A DNA stretch of 64,000 nt from Beta vulgaris subsp. vulgaris (lineage: Eukaryota > Streptophyta > Magnoliopsida > Caryophyllales > Amaranthaceae), in NCBI RefSeq assembly GCF_026745355.1, contig NC_079208.1, positions 47,197,577 to 47,261,576 of the forward strand, read 5' to 3'. This document shows, in pieces, positions 49,283 to 60,757 of the stretch; position 1 is the stretch's first letter; every line of letters starts with the position of its first letter. The notes beneath the pieces are model-generated. The model did no database searches, was not told the origin of the DNA, and saw only the letters and a list, made by a program, of their open reading frames with translations. The position numbers were made by a program, and so were the translations under genes.

Positions 49283-50262
49283 TTGTTCAGGAGCCTATTG
49301 TTGATGAGATTAATTATAACCCGTATTTCGACAATAGTCTAGAATTTCAAGCTCGTGATGTTGCTACCGAGTGGTGTAGGAACATTGTCGTTGACCTTGT
49401 ATTTTTCTTGACGATCTACTTCACAAAAGAATTGTCAACTTTTGGATTGTGATCGTGGCAAGAAGAAAGAACCTTGTGATTTCAGTACAACAATTAGATG
49501 AAAAACAAAGAGAAAAGCATGCATGTGGTTGTGAATTTAGGTTGTTCCTTGTTCTGAAAAACGACTATGCGTATTGGGTAGCCGAGACTAAGGTTAAAAA
49601 ACCACCCAATGATGTTATACCCGGAGGGCCATCGACAAATCAGCGGTCTCAATCCCTTTGCCAAGAAGTTTGTTGGAGAACTAACTTCATCCCATGTAAA
49701 ACTACGACACATCATGAAAGCCATTAAAGGTGCATTTCCGTCTTTAAAGCCTAACATGAGGCACATCTACAATTGTAGAGATGTATTGATAAGGGCGAGA
49801 TCAAAAGGCAGAAATGCAGCCTAGTAGTTTCTTCATCAGGCCGTTGAAAGCAAATATCTGCTTTGGCTTCAACGAGATGAGTAAGGTGACAAATTCATTC
49901 ATTGCACTCCCAACGTTCGTGAATTTAATGCGTATGTATCCGCACGTGATCCACATTGATGCAATGCACAAGACAAACAAGTACATATATCCTTTGGTGG
50001 ATATTGTTGGAGTGACACCAACCGACAAGAATTTTCTTGTTGCATGGGCATTGTTGCAGCATGAGGATGCTCAGAGCTATCGCTGGATGTTGGAAAGACT
50101 GAAAAACGTCATTGGAAAGAGTGTGGCTCCCAATGCCATTGTGATTGACCGAAATATAGCTTTGGTAAAATATATCTCGGAAGTTTTTCCCAACTCTAAT
50201 CATCTACTTTTCACGTGGCATATCAATCATGAATTCATGATGTGGAGGCACAACTCATAAAG
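49283..50262 (+). pseudogene. FAR1-type MULE transposase remnant
   Basis: A Mutator-like transposase related to the FAR1/FHY3 family, in several frames. Part 1 (49449-49620) has a zinc-binding-like stretch (KHACGCEFRLFLVLKN). Part 2 (49609-49824) reads GHRQISGLNPFAKKFVGELT and the NMRHIYNCRDVLIRAR linker. Part 3 (49814-50260) is the MULE catalytic domain with the first Asp in VIHIDAMHKTNKY, the second in AIVIDRNIAL and the WHI region following. The third acidic residue and the SWIM finger are missing because the frame ends at 50260. Frame changes between parts and a stop make it non-functional. The OTU part at 53399 may be its lost C-terminal half. Confidence 0.85.
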
Positions 50263-50627
50263 AGGTGTGGTGGGAAAAAATAAGATGTGTAATATCCTAA
50301 AAATTTAACCATACTTAACATTAATTAGTGATAATTACCACTAATTTAACTAAGATTTAATTGTTTTAAATTACCATGTTAAACATAAATTATCATGTTA
50401 TATTTAGTTTTAAAATAACATGAATGAAAAAGGTTGATCCTATTCTGTTTGTTTAACCCTTAGGACAAAAAATAAAATATAGATATCACCACAACGTACA
50501 TGTATAATGAAAGTTGAAACAATAAACAATTTTTTGATTTTATAAATGAAAGGAAAAAAACATTATCCAATTAAAGTTGACTCCTTTCTTCCTCCTTCAT
50601 TTCTTCCTCTTCTATAGCTAACATATA

Positions 50628-50887
50628 CTCCCTCCGTTTCATTTTTAATTGTTACACTTTGACATTTTACATTATTCACAAATTGCACTTTGACCCTTGT
50701 TTGTGATTTATACGTGAATAAAAACATATTCATCTGGGATCTTGTTAGATTCGTCTTAGTATGTATTTTATTAATATGTATTTTTTATAATTCTTACAAA
50801 TACGAAACTAAAAATATATGTCCTCAAAGTTTTACATTAGCATGCGTGAAAAGTGTAAGTGTGTAGATTAAAATGAAATAGAGGGAG
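50628..50887. mobile_element. Stowaway-type MITE
   Basis: Begins CTCCCTCCGTTTCATTTTTA and ends AAATGAAATAGAGGGAG. TA on the left; the right-hand TA has changed to CA. About 260 bp, inside the LTR-like block. Confidence 0.8.
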
Positions 50888-51070
50888 CAGCAAACACACC
50901 CAACTTGATCAGCTTTTTCTCTGCCCAAGCCAAACACCATCTAAGTCAACATTTCAAGAGACTTGGTTCCCCAGACCTCCAACTCCATCAAAAATCCATG
51001 GTTTTCAATGCACGTTTTGCCGATTACGGATTACCCTCAACAAAACTCATGGTTAGGCTCCAACCATGGC

Positions 51071-51078
51071 TATAAATA
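51071..51078 (+). promoter_or_regulatory. TATA box inside LTR-like block
   Basis: TATAAATA in GGCTATAAATAGCCACC, itself a short palindrome. Probably the retroelement promoter. Confidence 0.6.
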
Positions 51079-51793
51079 GCCACCTTTGCTCAAGCACACT
51101 CATGACTTTTCATTACTACAGTTCTTCCTCCCTCAAAGATCGCCAGAAACAACCAGTTTTAGAGGGCCCAAAAATCTCCTCTTTCCTCTCTCCTCTGGTT
51201 TTTGGGTTGCGAACCTTGCCGCCATCATCCTTTGCGTCCCCTGCCGCCTTCAATCGCTTCGCCGCAGCACAACCACCGTTAACCCCGCCCCGTTTCTCTC
51301 TCGTCTTCCTCTCTCGCGTTCTGTCCCCTGCATCACCTTCTTGCTTCCGCACCGAGACCGGAGGCCAACGAACGCCTCTAAGCTTTTGCCGCCGCGTCGC
51401 ACTGCCTGCACTGCTGCCCAGCTTGCCGGAAGCCGCCTCGTCGGAGCTTCTTTTTCACCCTCGCTGCACCTTCGTCGCTGCTCAAAGTTGAGCACAGATA
51501 TAAATACGTACCACTTTCAATTTTTTTCTAATTTTCTAGTTTAATAGTTTGAGCCCAAAATTGTTCATTAGTTTAATAGTTTGGACTAATTCATTTAGTT
51601 AATTGGATAGGCTGAATATACATTATGGATATTTGGACCAAGCTAATTTGATTATATTATGTAAAACCATTTATTCACCTAGATTAATCTGAATTTAATG
51701 AATGAGTAGTAGAAATAATTGAGTTGTATAAATGTTTTTGTGTCAATTATTTTAATTCATTAGTTAACTATGACCTTAATCGAGTTTACTCAT

Positions 51794-52072
51794 GGTACAC
51801 CCGAGCATGGTACACCCAGAGGTATCTTTGTAATAAATTAGAACTTCAGGTGCTCATTTGACATCAAATTTGCTCATATGGGTATTTTGTTCATTTACTC
51901 ATTTGCTCATTTTGCTCATTTTGTAATAAAAGTGTTTGCTCATTTTCTTAAATGAGTAGAAATGTTTGCTCATTTGCTCATTTGTTCATTTTGCTCATTT
52001 GCTCATATGCTTATTCGCTCATTTGAAGAAAATAGTCTTGGGTGTACCATGAACATGGTACACCCAGGTATA
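51794..52072. mobile_element. Element with TTTGCTCAT repeats
   Basis: Outer blocks CATGGTACACCC occur as a pair at each end: left 51790-51820, right 52038-52067, in inverted and direct copies. Between them about 15 TTGCTCATTT-like units form an irregular array (51850-52025). Related in design to 24206-24389. No coding capacity. Confidence 0.6.
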
Positions 52073-52753
52073 CTATAAATATTCTCACCTTAATCTAAGA
52101 AACTTAATATGATTTTACGGTTTAATTAATGAATGAATTCTAATAACTTTACTTAATTATATAATTTGAGTATAAGTTGTAACATATATTTTTACTCATC
52201 TTATACACATGATATTTAATTAATTCGCTTTATCAATTTAGTACGACTGAATAATAATATTATGGAAATCAATTGATTAATAGTAGTAATCTTGTTTAAT
52301 AATGATTGGTTTAATGATAAGTTAAGAGTAACGCAAATCGACTATTGCTAATCTATCATCTTATGGCTTAAAACAATAAGTATTACATTATTAGAAAGAT
52401 AATGATATGATGGACCTTATGATTATAATTTAAGTAATAAGCTCTAATAATAAGGCATAAAACTAAGTTTAGGAAATTCACCATTTATTAATATTACTAT
52501 TCTTGACTAAGTGTTTGGAATTCAAAAGTAAAAAAAAATCATTTTATCTACATTAAGTGGCCAAATTGGCGTATTATCAAATCATGCCCAATTGCTACAT
52601 CGGTAGATATAGGAATTTTAAGAATACGCCTTAACGACCAATGGTTAACAATGGCTCTGATGGGCGGTTTTGCTAGAATAGGCAATAATGAGATCACTAT
52701 TTTTAGTTAATGAGGCTGAGAAGGGTAGATTGAAAAGGATAAAGGATATTACA

Positions 52754-53398
52754 AGCCTCCCCGACTATCAAGGTTGTGAAGGAGGAATCCAGGTAACGCC
52801 TACCACTAGCACCCGCACTCCCCCTTCCAACTATGTTTTATACGATGTTTATGGCGATGATTTATATGGTGTGCGGGGTATGAAATATTTGTTTATGTAA
52901 ACGATATTTATTAAATGATTTGATGTTATGAAGTATGACGACTTTGATATTACAAGAATATAATGATGATTATGTGTATAATTATGTAATGTTAAAATAA
53001 ACGAAACATGATAAAGTTCAAGTGAAAGAAGGTTCTTGGCAGTATCTCGTGGGTACCGCAAGTGTCACCTTTGTCGTGATCGCCCTTATGGTTAATGATT
53101 GGGAATCGAAAGTGTCACCTTTGTCGCAACCACCCTTCTGTCAATAATGTGGCACCGAAAATGAAATGCTGACATGATGTAATTGCCGATGGTAATTGTT
53201 GTTTTCGATGCGTAGCATATATTTATTTATATACTTGAATTGGTCGTCTAAGGGTCGTGGCAAACCATCTAGGTCGGCCAATAGTCATCATCCCTTGATA
53301 GTAATATATTTATTTATATACTTGAATTGTTTGTTTCGTATAATTGTACACATTTAATTAAATTTGTTTATAATAACTTTGAAGGGTAGAGATTCAAT
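52754..53398. other. Unassigned sequence after LTR block
   Basis: It contains a C-rich stretch (GTAACGCCTACCACTAGCAC). It also has two near copies of GTGTCACCTTTGTCG (53062 and 53111). The first copy of a 52-bp direct repeat is at 53169-53220. TATTTATTTATATACTTGAA occurs at 53220 and 53309. Either more retroelement sequence or rearranged MULE sequence. No gene supported. Confidence 0.4.
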
Positions 53399-53716
53399 AT
53401 GGAAAATCTTCCATACTTTCATAAACATCCATTAGCAATCCAAGAACACATAAAAGGCTGACATGATGTAATTGCCGATGGTAATTGTTGTTTTCGATGC
53501 GTAGCATATGCTTTTCGATCAGTAGTGAGTGAATTGCATCAAAATGGTGCTCAATTTCATTGGGTATATGGCCGGGATCTCAAAGAGGCAATTAGGCATA
53601 TTCGATGGGAAGGTGCATGTTGTGGGGAGGAACATTACATGCAGGCCATTGCAGACTTTTACCCCATTGTGAACCACTATATAAGCACAACATTTTTCTT
53701 TTCCTCTCTTACATGA
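53399..53716 (+). pseudogene. OTU-type protease fragment of a MULE
   Basis: The frame reads HKHPLAIQEHIKG, a TGA stop, then DVIADGNCCFRCVAYAF. DGNCxFR is the catalytic Cys motif of OTU deubiquitinase-like proteases. The following WVYGRDLKEAIRHIRW and MQAIADFYPIV continue the domain and end at a stop. The catalytic His is not reached. OTU domains are known as C-terminal parts of some plant MULE proteins, so I take it as the distal part of the transposon at 49283. The in-frame stop and truncation make it a pseudogene. Confidence 0.7.
53458..53509 (+). repeat. 52-bp direct repeat, second copy
   Basis: Identical to 53169-53220 (starting CTGACATGATGTAATTGCCG). The second copy is in the OTU frame; the first stands alone 237 bp upstream. 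Confidence 0.9.
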
Positions 53717-53965
53717 CGTATTGATATGTTAGCTACAATTTTCCACTTGATGTTGGGGGCAGAGCCTGCCACAAAGGGAGTTAGCCATAGCTCATCTAGG
53801 GTCATTCGGCTTCAACTTCGCTGAGGACATCCGAGCCCTATGATTCCTTCACAGTTTCAAGTTGCTTCTCCATTTGTTCGTCCTTAGGCAACGCATTATT
53901 TAGCAAGGACCAGAGATCGGGTACATCAATGTGTTAATTTTTATGATTGTGTTAATTCTATGAAC
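53717..53965. other. Spacer before the inverted elements
   Basis: Non-coding here. It may be further decayed MULE sequence; no frame is supported. Confidence 0.35.
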
Positions 53966-55391
53966 TGACAGGCTAAAGTCGTATCACCTTATCAAAAGTA
54001 ATCCTAAAGTCGTCTAACAAATAGTAGTCAGGGAAGTAGGGTCGAATCCACAGAGAAACAATTTTCTTTTCCTAATTGTCAGTCAAATCTAGAGTATAGG
54101 AACGATTGTTTGTGAGTAATTAAACTAAAACTAGACTATAACTATATCAAGAATTATCAATAATAAAAAGTCTAGGGCATAGGTTCACCAATGATCAATA
54201 TTTCGGGATAAAATACAAAAGTCAACAATTAATGATGCAGTTAAATAGATTGATTCGCTCTCTCAAGTCTAAAACAACCATAGAACGGTATTAACAGGCT
54301 CTTGCAATTTATTAATACCAACTCTAACTTATTGAAACTAGCCTTAATATCAAGTTTATACCTCTCGGCGCATAACCTAATATTGCAACACTATAACAAT
54401 CAAATCTGGCCAAATTGGATTGAATAGACATAAAAACATTCAATAGGAATCAACATGCATCGATAAAAATTAATACTTTAATAAACATCCCTTCCTAATT
54501 GATCATGGATCCCCCTAAACCCTAGAACTAGACTACTCAATCATAAGACATTTTCATAATTAAATAAGCAAACATGAATTAATAATAAAGGATTGAATAG
54601 GAATAAGAAGAGAAAAGAAATAATACCAATTGTAGAACCAATCTTGCAAAAATCAAAGCTTCTATTGAAAATTCAATGTAATTGGGGAAAAAGCAAAACT
54701 AGGGTTCTTCACTAATAGAGAGAAAAAAGAGTTCTAATCTTTAATGAATTAATGATGGAGAAAACAAAATAGAAAATAAGATAGGAAAATAATATTCCAT
54801 TGAGTCTTTATACCTTTCTATTTCTAAAACAACTAGAAAAAATAGAGTCTAATTCGTCAAAAGATAAAGCCTTATTCGACTAGGAAACCCGGAATAACCC
54901 GCGGCCGCGGGTTTTCGACCTGCAAAACAGCGTCAACTTGCAAAGACCATATCTTGCAAACTAGAAGTCGTATCGGGGCGTGTAATATACCGTTGGAAAT
55001 TTCTTCAAGTCTAGTTTCCAACCCCACTGGAATCACTAAATTCCGATCTCTGGATAAAGTTATGACCAAAAGAGTGCACATGACTCAATTTCCATACTTC
55101 TTCTAATATGTTTCCGCTATGTTTGGTTGCAATCCGACTCGAAGATGCCCTTTGGACTCCTCATTTGACTTAGCTCCTTCCTAGATGCTTCTCATGCTTA
55201 AGCTTGTCCAATAATACTCCACTTGTGTTCTCAATCCTGAAAACTATCAAAAACACCGAAAACACACACAAGAGTGATATCTTCTCAACTTAAGTAACTA
55301 ATATGCAATTATGGACTAAGAAATGCAACTAAATGATCCTAAAATGCAACCTAAATGCATCATGAAATACCTATATTAATATGACTCATCA
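53966..55391 (-). repeat. 3' LTR of left copy
   Basis: On the minus strand it begins TGATGAGTCATATTAATATA directly after the polypurine tract AGCTTGGGGGAGTT and ends ACTTTAGCCTGTCA. About 1426 bp. It includes the GC-rich palindromic motif CCCGCGGCCGCGGG (54898-54911). Complete at both ends. Confidence 0.75.
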
Positions 55392-56916
55392 AACTCCCCC
55401 AAGCTAAACTGTTGCTTGTCCTCAAGCAATCAAACAATAGACACGGGAAGAAAATGATAACCTACAATATGGGACAAAAACAGGGTCAAGCACACAATCC
55501 AAAACACGAGAGATATCAATACTACATGAACCAAGCATCGAGTATCAATGAAACAAAGCCGCATAGCACGTCATGTGACCAATCAACTCAACAATCTTAC
55601 CACAAACCCTTTCCCCAAGCTGGATTAACAAAACTTGACAAACCTATAGATATGTGAACTAATACTCTCTTGTGTTTAGGGCAAAAATCAATGACACTCA
55701 ACGATCTCAACCTGTATATATCAACTCAAAAGAAGCAGTACTCTTTAACTTTGACCTTTTGACTCACTTTCAACACGAAAAATGTAACACACAAAGATCA
55801 AGAGGACTTTCAAGGGTTGTAATGAGGCTAGGGTTAAGGGTATGGATCATATTTTGGGAAATGTGGTGGAAAAGCCAAGAAGGGGAGCAAATATCAATGT
55901 AAAACGGCCTAACAAGGCATTCATCACAACTTCATATAACACCATCATTACCACAAATATCACACAATATCTTTCATGCATAGTAACCCATATATAACCT
56001 TTTCACTTTTCTTTCAAAATATGTTCATTTCTTTGTTCTTTCATTTCTTTTTCTTCATTCTTTTTCATATTGCCAAAATCTCTTTGAACCACATTCGAAT
56101 TCGATGATAAAGCTCATTAATAACACTTTTCTTCAACAAAACACGCATTAACTACATCCATGTAATACAGTATGACCAAAACTAACACTTGCTCCCCCAA
56201 GCTAGGCTTGGGACAATAATCAAATGAGGTTAAGGGTTATAATATGGGTGAAAGTAGCAAGCAAAGGTCAAGAAAGCTCAGCGGGGCTAGAGACGGGAAA
56301 TATGTAAACAAGTAGAACTCTGGAGCTAAAATCATGAAATGAACGCCTCAATCATATCAAATAGTGTACACAATAAGTATCAAGGAAGTACCAGGTCAAA
56401 ATCAAGATCAATACATCAACTGAGGAACTAATCACTCATGAAAGAACATAACTACAAGATTCGTCAGTTTATTAGGCACAGAAGCTCACATGGGTCAATT
56501 TTTTCTGCACAGTAAAGTTAAAGCCAGCCAGAGAGATCAAACTGTCTTACCACGGCCAATCAATCGTATCACAATTATGCTATGAAGAATCATGAAACCA
56601 CTGTAAAACAAAGCTGAAGAGCTGTAGTAGAGATATCCACAAAGTTCTCGAAGGTGTGCCAACAATAGTCCCATAGATGAAAACTATGATGAAATGAGCT
56701 AGCTAAAATGCAACTATGATGCAACTAAGAAAGCAGTACATTTTTTTTGGTTACACGTAAAATCCTATTCCTAATGAACAGGCAAAAGCGTGTAACAACT
56801 ACAAAGCAATAAAAACTACACTACAAAGCAATAAAGGATAGAATATCCCTCCCCCAAGCTAAATACAACACAGTGTCTCACTGTGTAAAAAGTAAGGAAA
56901 GGGAAAAAAAGAAAGC

Positions 56917-58113
56917 TCACGCATCGGGAGCTTCGTCCATCGAGGATGGCTCAGGAGTAGTGTCGACGCCAGAAGCGTCGAGCGACCGACGTAGATCACG
57001 GACCTCGGCACGAAGGTCCTCCATATGACGCTCTACAGTCTCGAGACGAGATAACATCGTCGTCTGAAATGATTTAAAAGAACTCATGAAGCGACTGAAA
57101 CGGGGTTCCATGCTCTCAGGAGACACAATACTGCTGGACGAGGGGTCCTCGGAGACTGGAGGTGGGGGTGCTTCGAGTGTGGGAGAGATGACAGCTGCTG
57201 GGGCTGATAATGCAACACACTGAGGGCACGGGAATGTCCCCTGAACCTTGCCGCCTACCTCTATAGTTTCAGAGATAGCACGGGGATTCCACAACCAAAT
57301 ACTAGAATCCTGAGGAAGAGCACTAGGTAGAATATCGTAGATGATTCGCTTTTCTGTGGAATGAAAAGGTTTACGAACCAGAGATACCTGTTCTTACTTG
57401 GTGGACGAGCCATCCATAACGATCCATAGCGGTGGTGTTAAGGAGGTTGGTGGAGGCAGAAGTCACTTTAGAGGCTAAATCGATGCCTTTATCTAGAGCA
57501 AACACAGAAACAAACCCACCCATGGAGATATCACCTTTTTTTACATCCCGCTCCCAAAGAAATCCACCCATAATAAACTTGGCAAAGTTTAGTTTTCCGT
57601 GCACAGTCGCGGGAGACATAGAAAGAAACCACAGAAGTTTCAAATCTTGTAGAATGACTTGCCCTGATTCCGCTTTGGGACGGAAAAGTTGAAGTATAAA
57701 GCGGTGAAGCAGGCGGAGAGCAGGACAACCAATAGATGAGGACTTGCTAGAACCCGATGCCCAATCAGAACGCCAAGCAATCTGCTTCCAAAAGGAGATG
57801 GGATCAAAATTATCACAACTGGAGCCATCTTGTAATTGCATGAAGGTAGATGGACCGACATGCCCCTCTGTAGGCCAACCAAACAGAATATTTATCTCAT
57901 CCCAAGACATGATATGCTGGGTGCCCTCAAGGGTGAATACTACATCACCTTTCGCCGTTCCCACGGCAAGGGAATCCAGAAATTCAACTACGAGCTTAGG
58001 ACAAATCCGCTCGTTCAATCGAAATACGCGGCCCCAATGATGTGTCTGCTCAATGTACTCAAAAGCCCAATCAAAGCCTATCTTAGTCACGACATTCAGA
58101 GAGAAATAGAGGG
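56917..58113 (-). pseudogene. Athila-type ORF, left copy, frameshifted
   Basis: N-terminal part: TLYFSLNVVTKIGFDWAFEY to TAMDRYGWLVHQ (58113-57400). A one-base loss near 57396 (CACCAAG then TAAG) shifts the frame, and the ORF closes shortly after. C-terminal part (57294-56917): a Pro-rich stretch, then a coiled coil (MLSRLETVERHMEDLRAEVR), ending EPSSMDEAPDA. The codon between the two parts that is a stop in the right copy is Gln (CAG) here. Upstream the frame runs on by chance into the GC-rich centre because of the 945-bp deletion. Function in the element is unknown; in Athila-type elements such ORFs lie downstream of pol. Confidence 0.7.
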
Positions 58114-58263
58114 TGGGGTCGAGGGGTGGAGAGAGTGTTTGAGGGTGGGGTGTTTTGTTTTTTTTTTTTTTTTGTTTTTTTTGGTTTGGGCGGATGGGGT
58201 AGGAGAGATCGAAATCCTGCGGGTGCGGGGTATGCCCCGCGGGCGGACAGAGAACTTGTGATG

Positions 58264-58489
58264 TGGGGGCGGGTTTTAGCTCGCGCCCGCGGGGTCCTCT
58301 CGAAATCGCAGCTACCCGCGCCCCCCAAACCCCCCTGAAGCCCGCGCTCGCAGCACTACACTCCCCCACTTGTACTCCAGTTCTGTTCGCCCGCGGGATG
58401 AATCCCGCGCCCGCGGGATTTCGAACCACTCTACACCCCGCGCTCCCACCCGACATCCCGCGCCCGCAGCCTAAACTCCCTCCACATCA
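58264..58489. other. GC-rich centre of the inverted repeat
   Basis: About 225 bp, strongly GC-rich, with many CCCGCGGG and GCGCCCGCGGG palindromes and repeats of GGATTTCGAA. It is the loop between the two element copies. Chance open frames cover it on both strands. Confidence 0.7.
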
Positions 58490-59290
58490 CAAGTTCTCTG
58501 TCCGCCCGCGGGATTTCGATCTCTCCTACCCCATCCGCCCAAACCAAAAAAAAAAAAAACACCCCACCCTCAAACACTCTCTCCACCCCTCGACCCCACC
58601 AACCCTCTCGCCCACTCTCCGAGCCTCCTGTACCGACGACCGGCGGCGTCCGACCCGCCCCGACCGCGCCAGCGCAGCGACCCCCTTTCTCGACCCTCTA
58701 AACTTTTCAACCACCTCAAAGCCCAAACCCCCCACATTCGACCATCGCCCTCACCCACCCTCCTCTCTCAACCGCCAGGCGCAGACTCTCCCGACCCGCC
58801 GGCGACGCAAACCTACGCACCCCCTACAAAGCCACCTTCCCACTTCTTCCACTCACATAATCTTCAAACCCTAACCTTTCTCATTGAATTGGGGTTTCTT
58901 CTTGGATGTGCTTTGCAATTTCTATTAGGACTCTTGGACACATAATTGGATTTCCTCAATCAAGTCTCGTACATCAATCAATCGTGTACTTCACGTGGTA
59001 GTAAGTTTTCGATTTGTTCACTTTCATTCCGAATTTTGAACACTTATTGTTTGTGCTTACTACTCCTTTTTGATACTTGGTTGCTATTCAAGTTGTTTGT
59101 TGTTGATCAATCTTGATTGTGGTTTCGATCGTGTTGAGTTTCTAATTGCACTTGACAATATTTTGGGTCCCTTGGTGGCGACATTGTTAAGATTGGATTA
59201 ATGGGTATTACATTGGTTGTGTGGTGATTCTTGTGAAGTTGTTGTGATTGTTATGTGGTGATTGTTCTTGGTTGTGTGCTCAAAAGCGTC

Positions 59291-60757
59291 ATGAGATCCT
59301 CCGCGAGAGTCTTGTCTAAGCCAAAACCCATCTACAATCCCAATGAGCACTCCCGTAAAATACAAAAGAAAACCCCATCCAAACCACTTTCAAAGACTTC
59401 CACAACTTCAAAATCCAAAGCATCTAAATCCACCACTTCTAAAGCCACCACATCCATTCCACCCCCTCCACCTTCACTCTCCCTCTCACCCTCCACTTCC
59501 CACACGCGCCTTGCTACACTCCAAAAGCGCACCATCTCCCCCACCCTCTATTTCTCTCTGAATGCCGTGACTAAGATAGGCTTTGATTGGGCTTTTGAGT
59601 ACATTGAGCAGACACATCATTGGGGCCGCGTATTCCGATTGAACGAGCGGATTTGTCCTGAGCTCGTAGTTGAATTTCTGGATTTCCTTGCCGTGGGAAC
59701 GGCGAAAGGTGATGTAGTATTCACCCTTGAGGGCACCGAGCATATCATGTCTTGGGATGAGATAAATATTCTGTTTGGTTGGCCTACAGAGGGGCATGTC
59801 GGTCCATCTACCTTCATGCAATTACAAGATGGCCCCAGTTGTGATAATTTTGATCCCATGTCCTTTTGGAAGCAGATTACTGGGCAATCTGATTGGGCTT
59901 TGGGTCCTAGCAAGTCCTCTTCTATTGGTTGTCCTGCTCTCCGCCTGCTTCACCGCTTTATACTTCAACTTTTCCGTCCCAAAGCGGAATCAGGGCAAGT
60001 CACTCTACAAGATTTGAAACTTCTGTGGTTTCTTTCTATGTCTCCCGCGACTGTGCACGAAAAACTGAACTTTGCCAAGTTTCTTATGGGTGGATTTCTT
60101 TGGGAGCGGGATGTAAAAAAAGGTGATATCTCCATGGGTGGGGTTGTTTCTGTGTTTGCTCTGGATAAAGGCATCGATTTAGCCTCTAAAGTGACTTCTG
60201 CCTCCACCAACCTCCTTAACACCACCGCTATGGATCGTTATGGATGGCTTGTCCACCAAGCTAAGAACAGGTATCTCTGGTTCGTAAAGCCTTGTCATTC
60301 CACAGAAAAGCGAATCATCTACGATATTCTACCTAGTGCTCTTCCTTAGGATTCTAGTATTTGGTTGTGGAATCCCCGTGCTATCTCTGAAACTATAGAG
60401 GTATGCGGCAAGGTTCAGGGGACATTCCCGTTCCCTCAGTGTGTTGCATTATCAGCCCCAGCAGCTGTCATCTCTCCCACACTCGAAGCACCCCCACCTC
60501 CAGTCTCCGAGGACCCCTCGTCCAGCAGTACTGTGTCTCCTGAGAGCATGGAAGCCCGTTTCAGTCGCTTCATGAGTTCTTTTGAATCATTTCAGACGAC
60601 GATGTTATCTCGTCTTGAGATTGTAGAGCGTCATATGGAGGACCTTCGTGCCGAGGTCCGTGATCTACGTCGGCCGCTCGACGCTTCTGGCCCCATCGCT
60701 TCTGGCGTCGACATTACTCCTGAGCCATCCTCGATGGACGAAGCTCCCGATGCGTGA
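59291..60757 (+). pseudogene. Athila-type ORF, right copy, one stop
   Basis: The likely start is ATG 59291 (MRSSARVLSKPKPIYNP), though the frame opens earlier at 59255. A basic Ser/Thr/Lys/Pro-rich leader of about 85 residues is followed by the globular domain (SLNAVTKIGFDWAFEYIEQT to RIIYDILPSALP). A TAG at about 60347 then interrupts. In the same frame the C-terminal part (60350-60757) has a Pro-rich stretch and a coiled coil (MLSRLEIVERHMEDLRAEVR), ending EPSSMDEAPDA. The frameshift of the left copy is absent here. Two lesion sets in the two copies show separate decay. The leader is the part deleted from the left copy. Confidence 0.7.

Larger units (their letters stand above)
50288..52753 (+). 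mobile_element. LTR-like block, probable solo LTR
   Basis: Begins TGTAATATCCT and ends AGGATATTACA, an 11-bp inverted terminal pair in the style of TGTAACACCC...GGGTGTTACA LTRs of plant gypsy elements. Inside are a TATAAATA (51071), a CT- and GC-rich leader-like stretch (51110-51490) and two later insertions (50628-50887, 51794-52072). No primer site or gag follows. No clear target duplication: AGATG on the left, AGCCT on the right. Orientation is taken from the TATA box. Confidence 0.55.
53966..58263 (-). mobile_element. Athila-like element, left inverted copy
   Basis: Reads on the minus strand: an ORF region (58113-56917), a long 3' non-coding region with repeated AGCTTGGGGGAG motifs, then the 3' LTR (55391-53966). 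No 5' LTR, gag or pol is present, so it is a partial or non-autonomous element. The ORF belongs to the plant-transposon family seen in Athila-type elements (recognition from memory). It is paired with the plus-strand copy at 58490-63289. Compared with that copy it has lost 945 bp at position 58114. Confidence 0.8.

Noticed and set aside
51066..51544. Two overlapping plus-strand frames of about 145 codons
   Set aside because: They overlap in different frames inside a C/T-rich LTR leader; composition explains them and no domain is present.
58083..58874. Pro-rich frames across the GC-rich centre
   Set aside because: Open on both strands because of base composition and palindromes; they do not match between the two arms.
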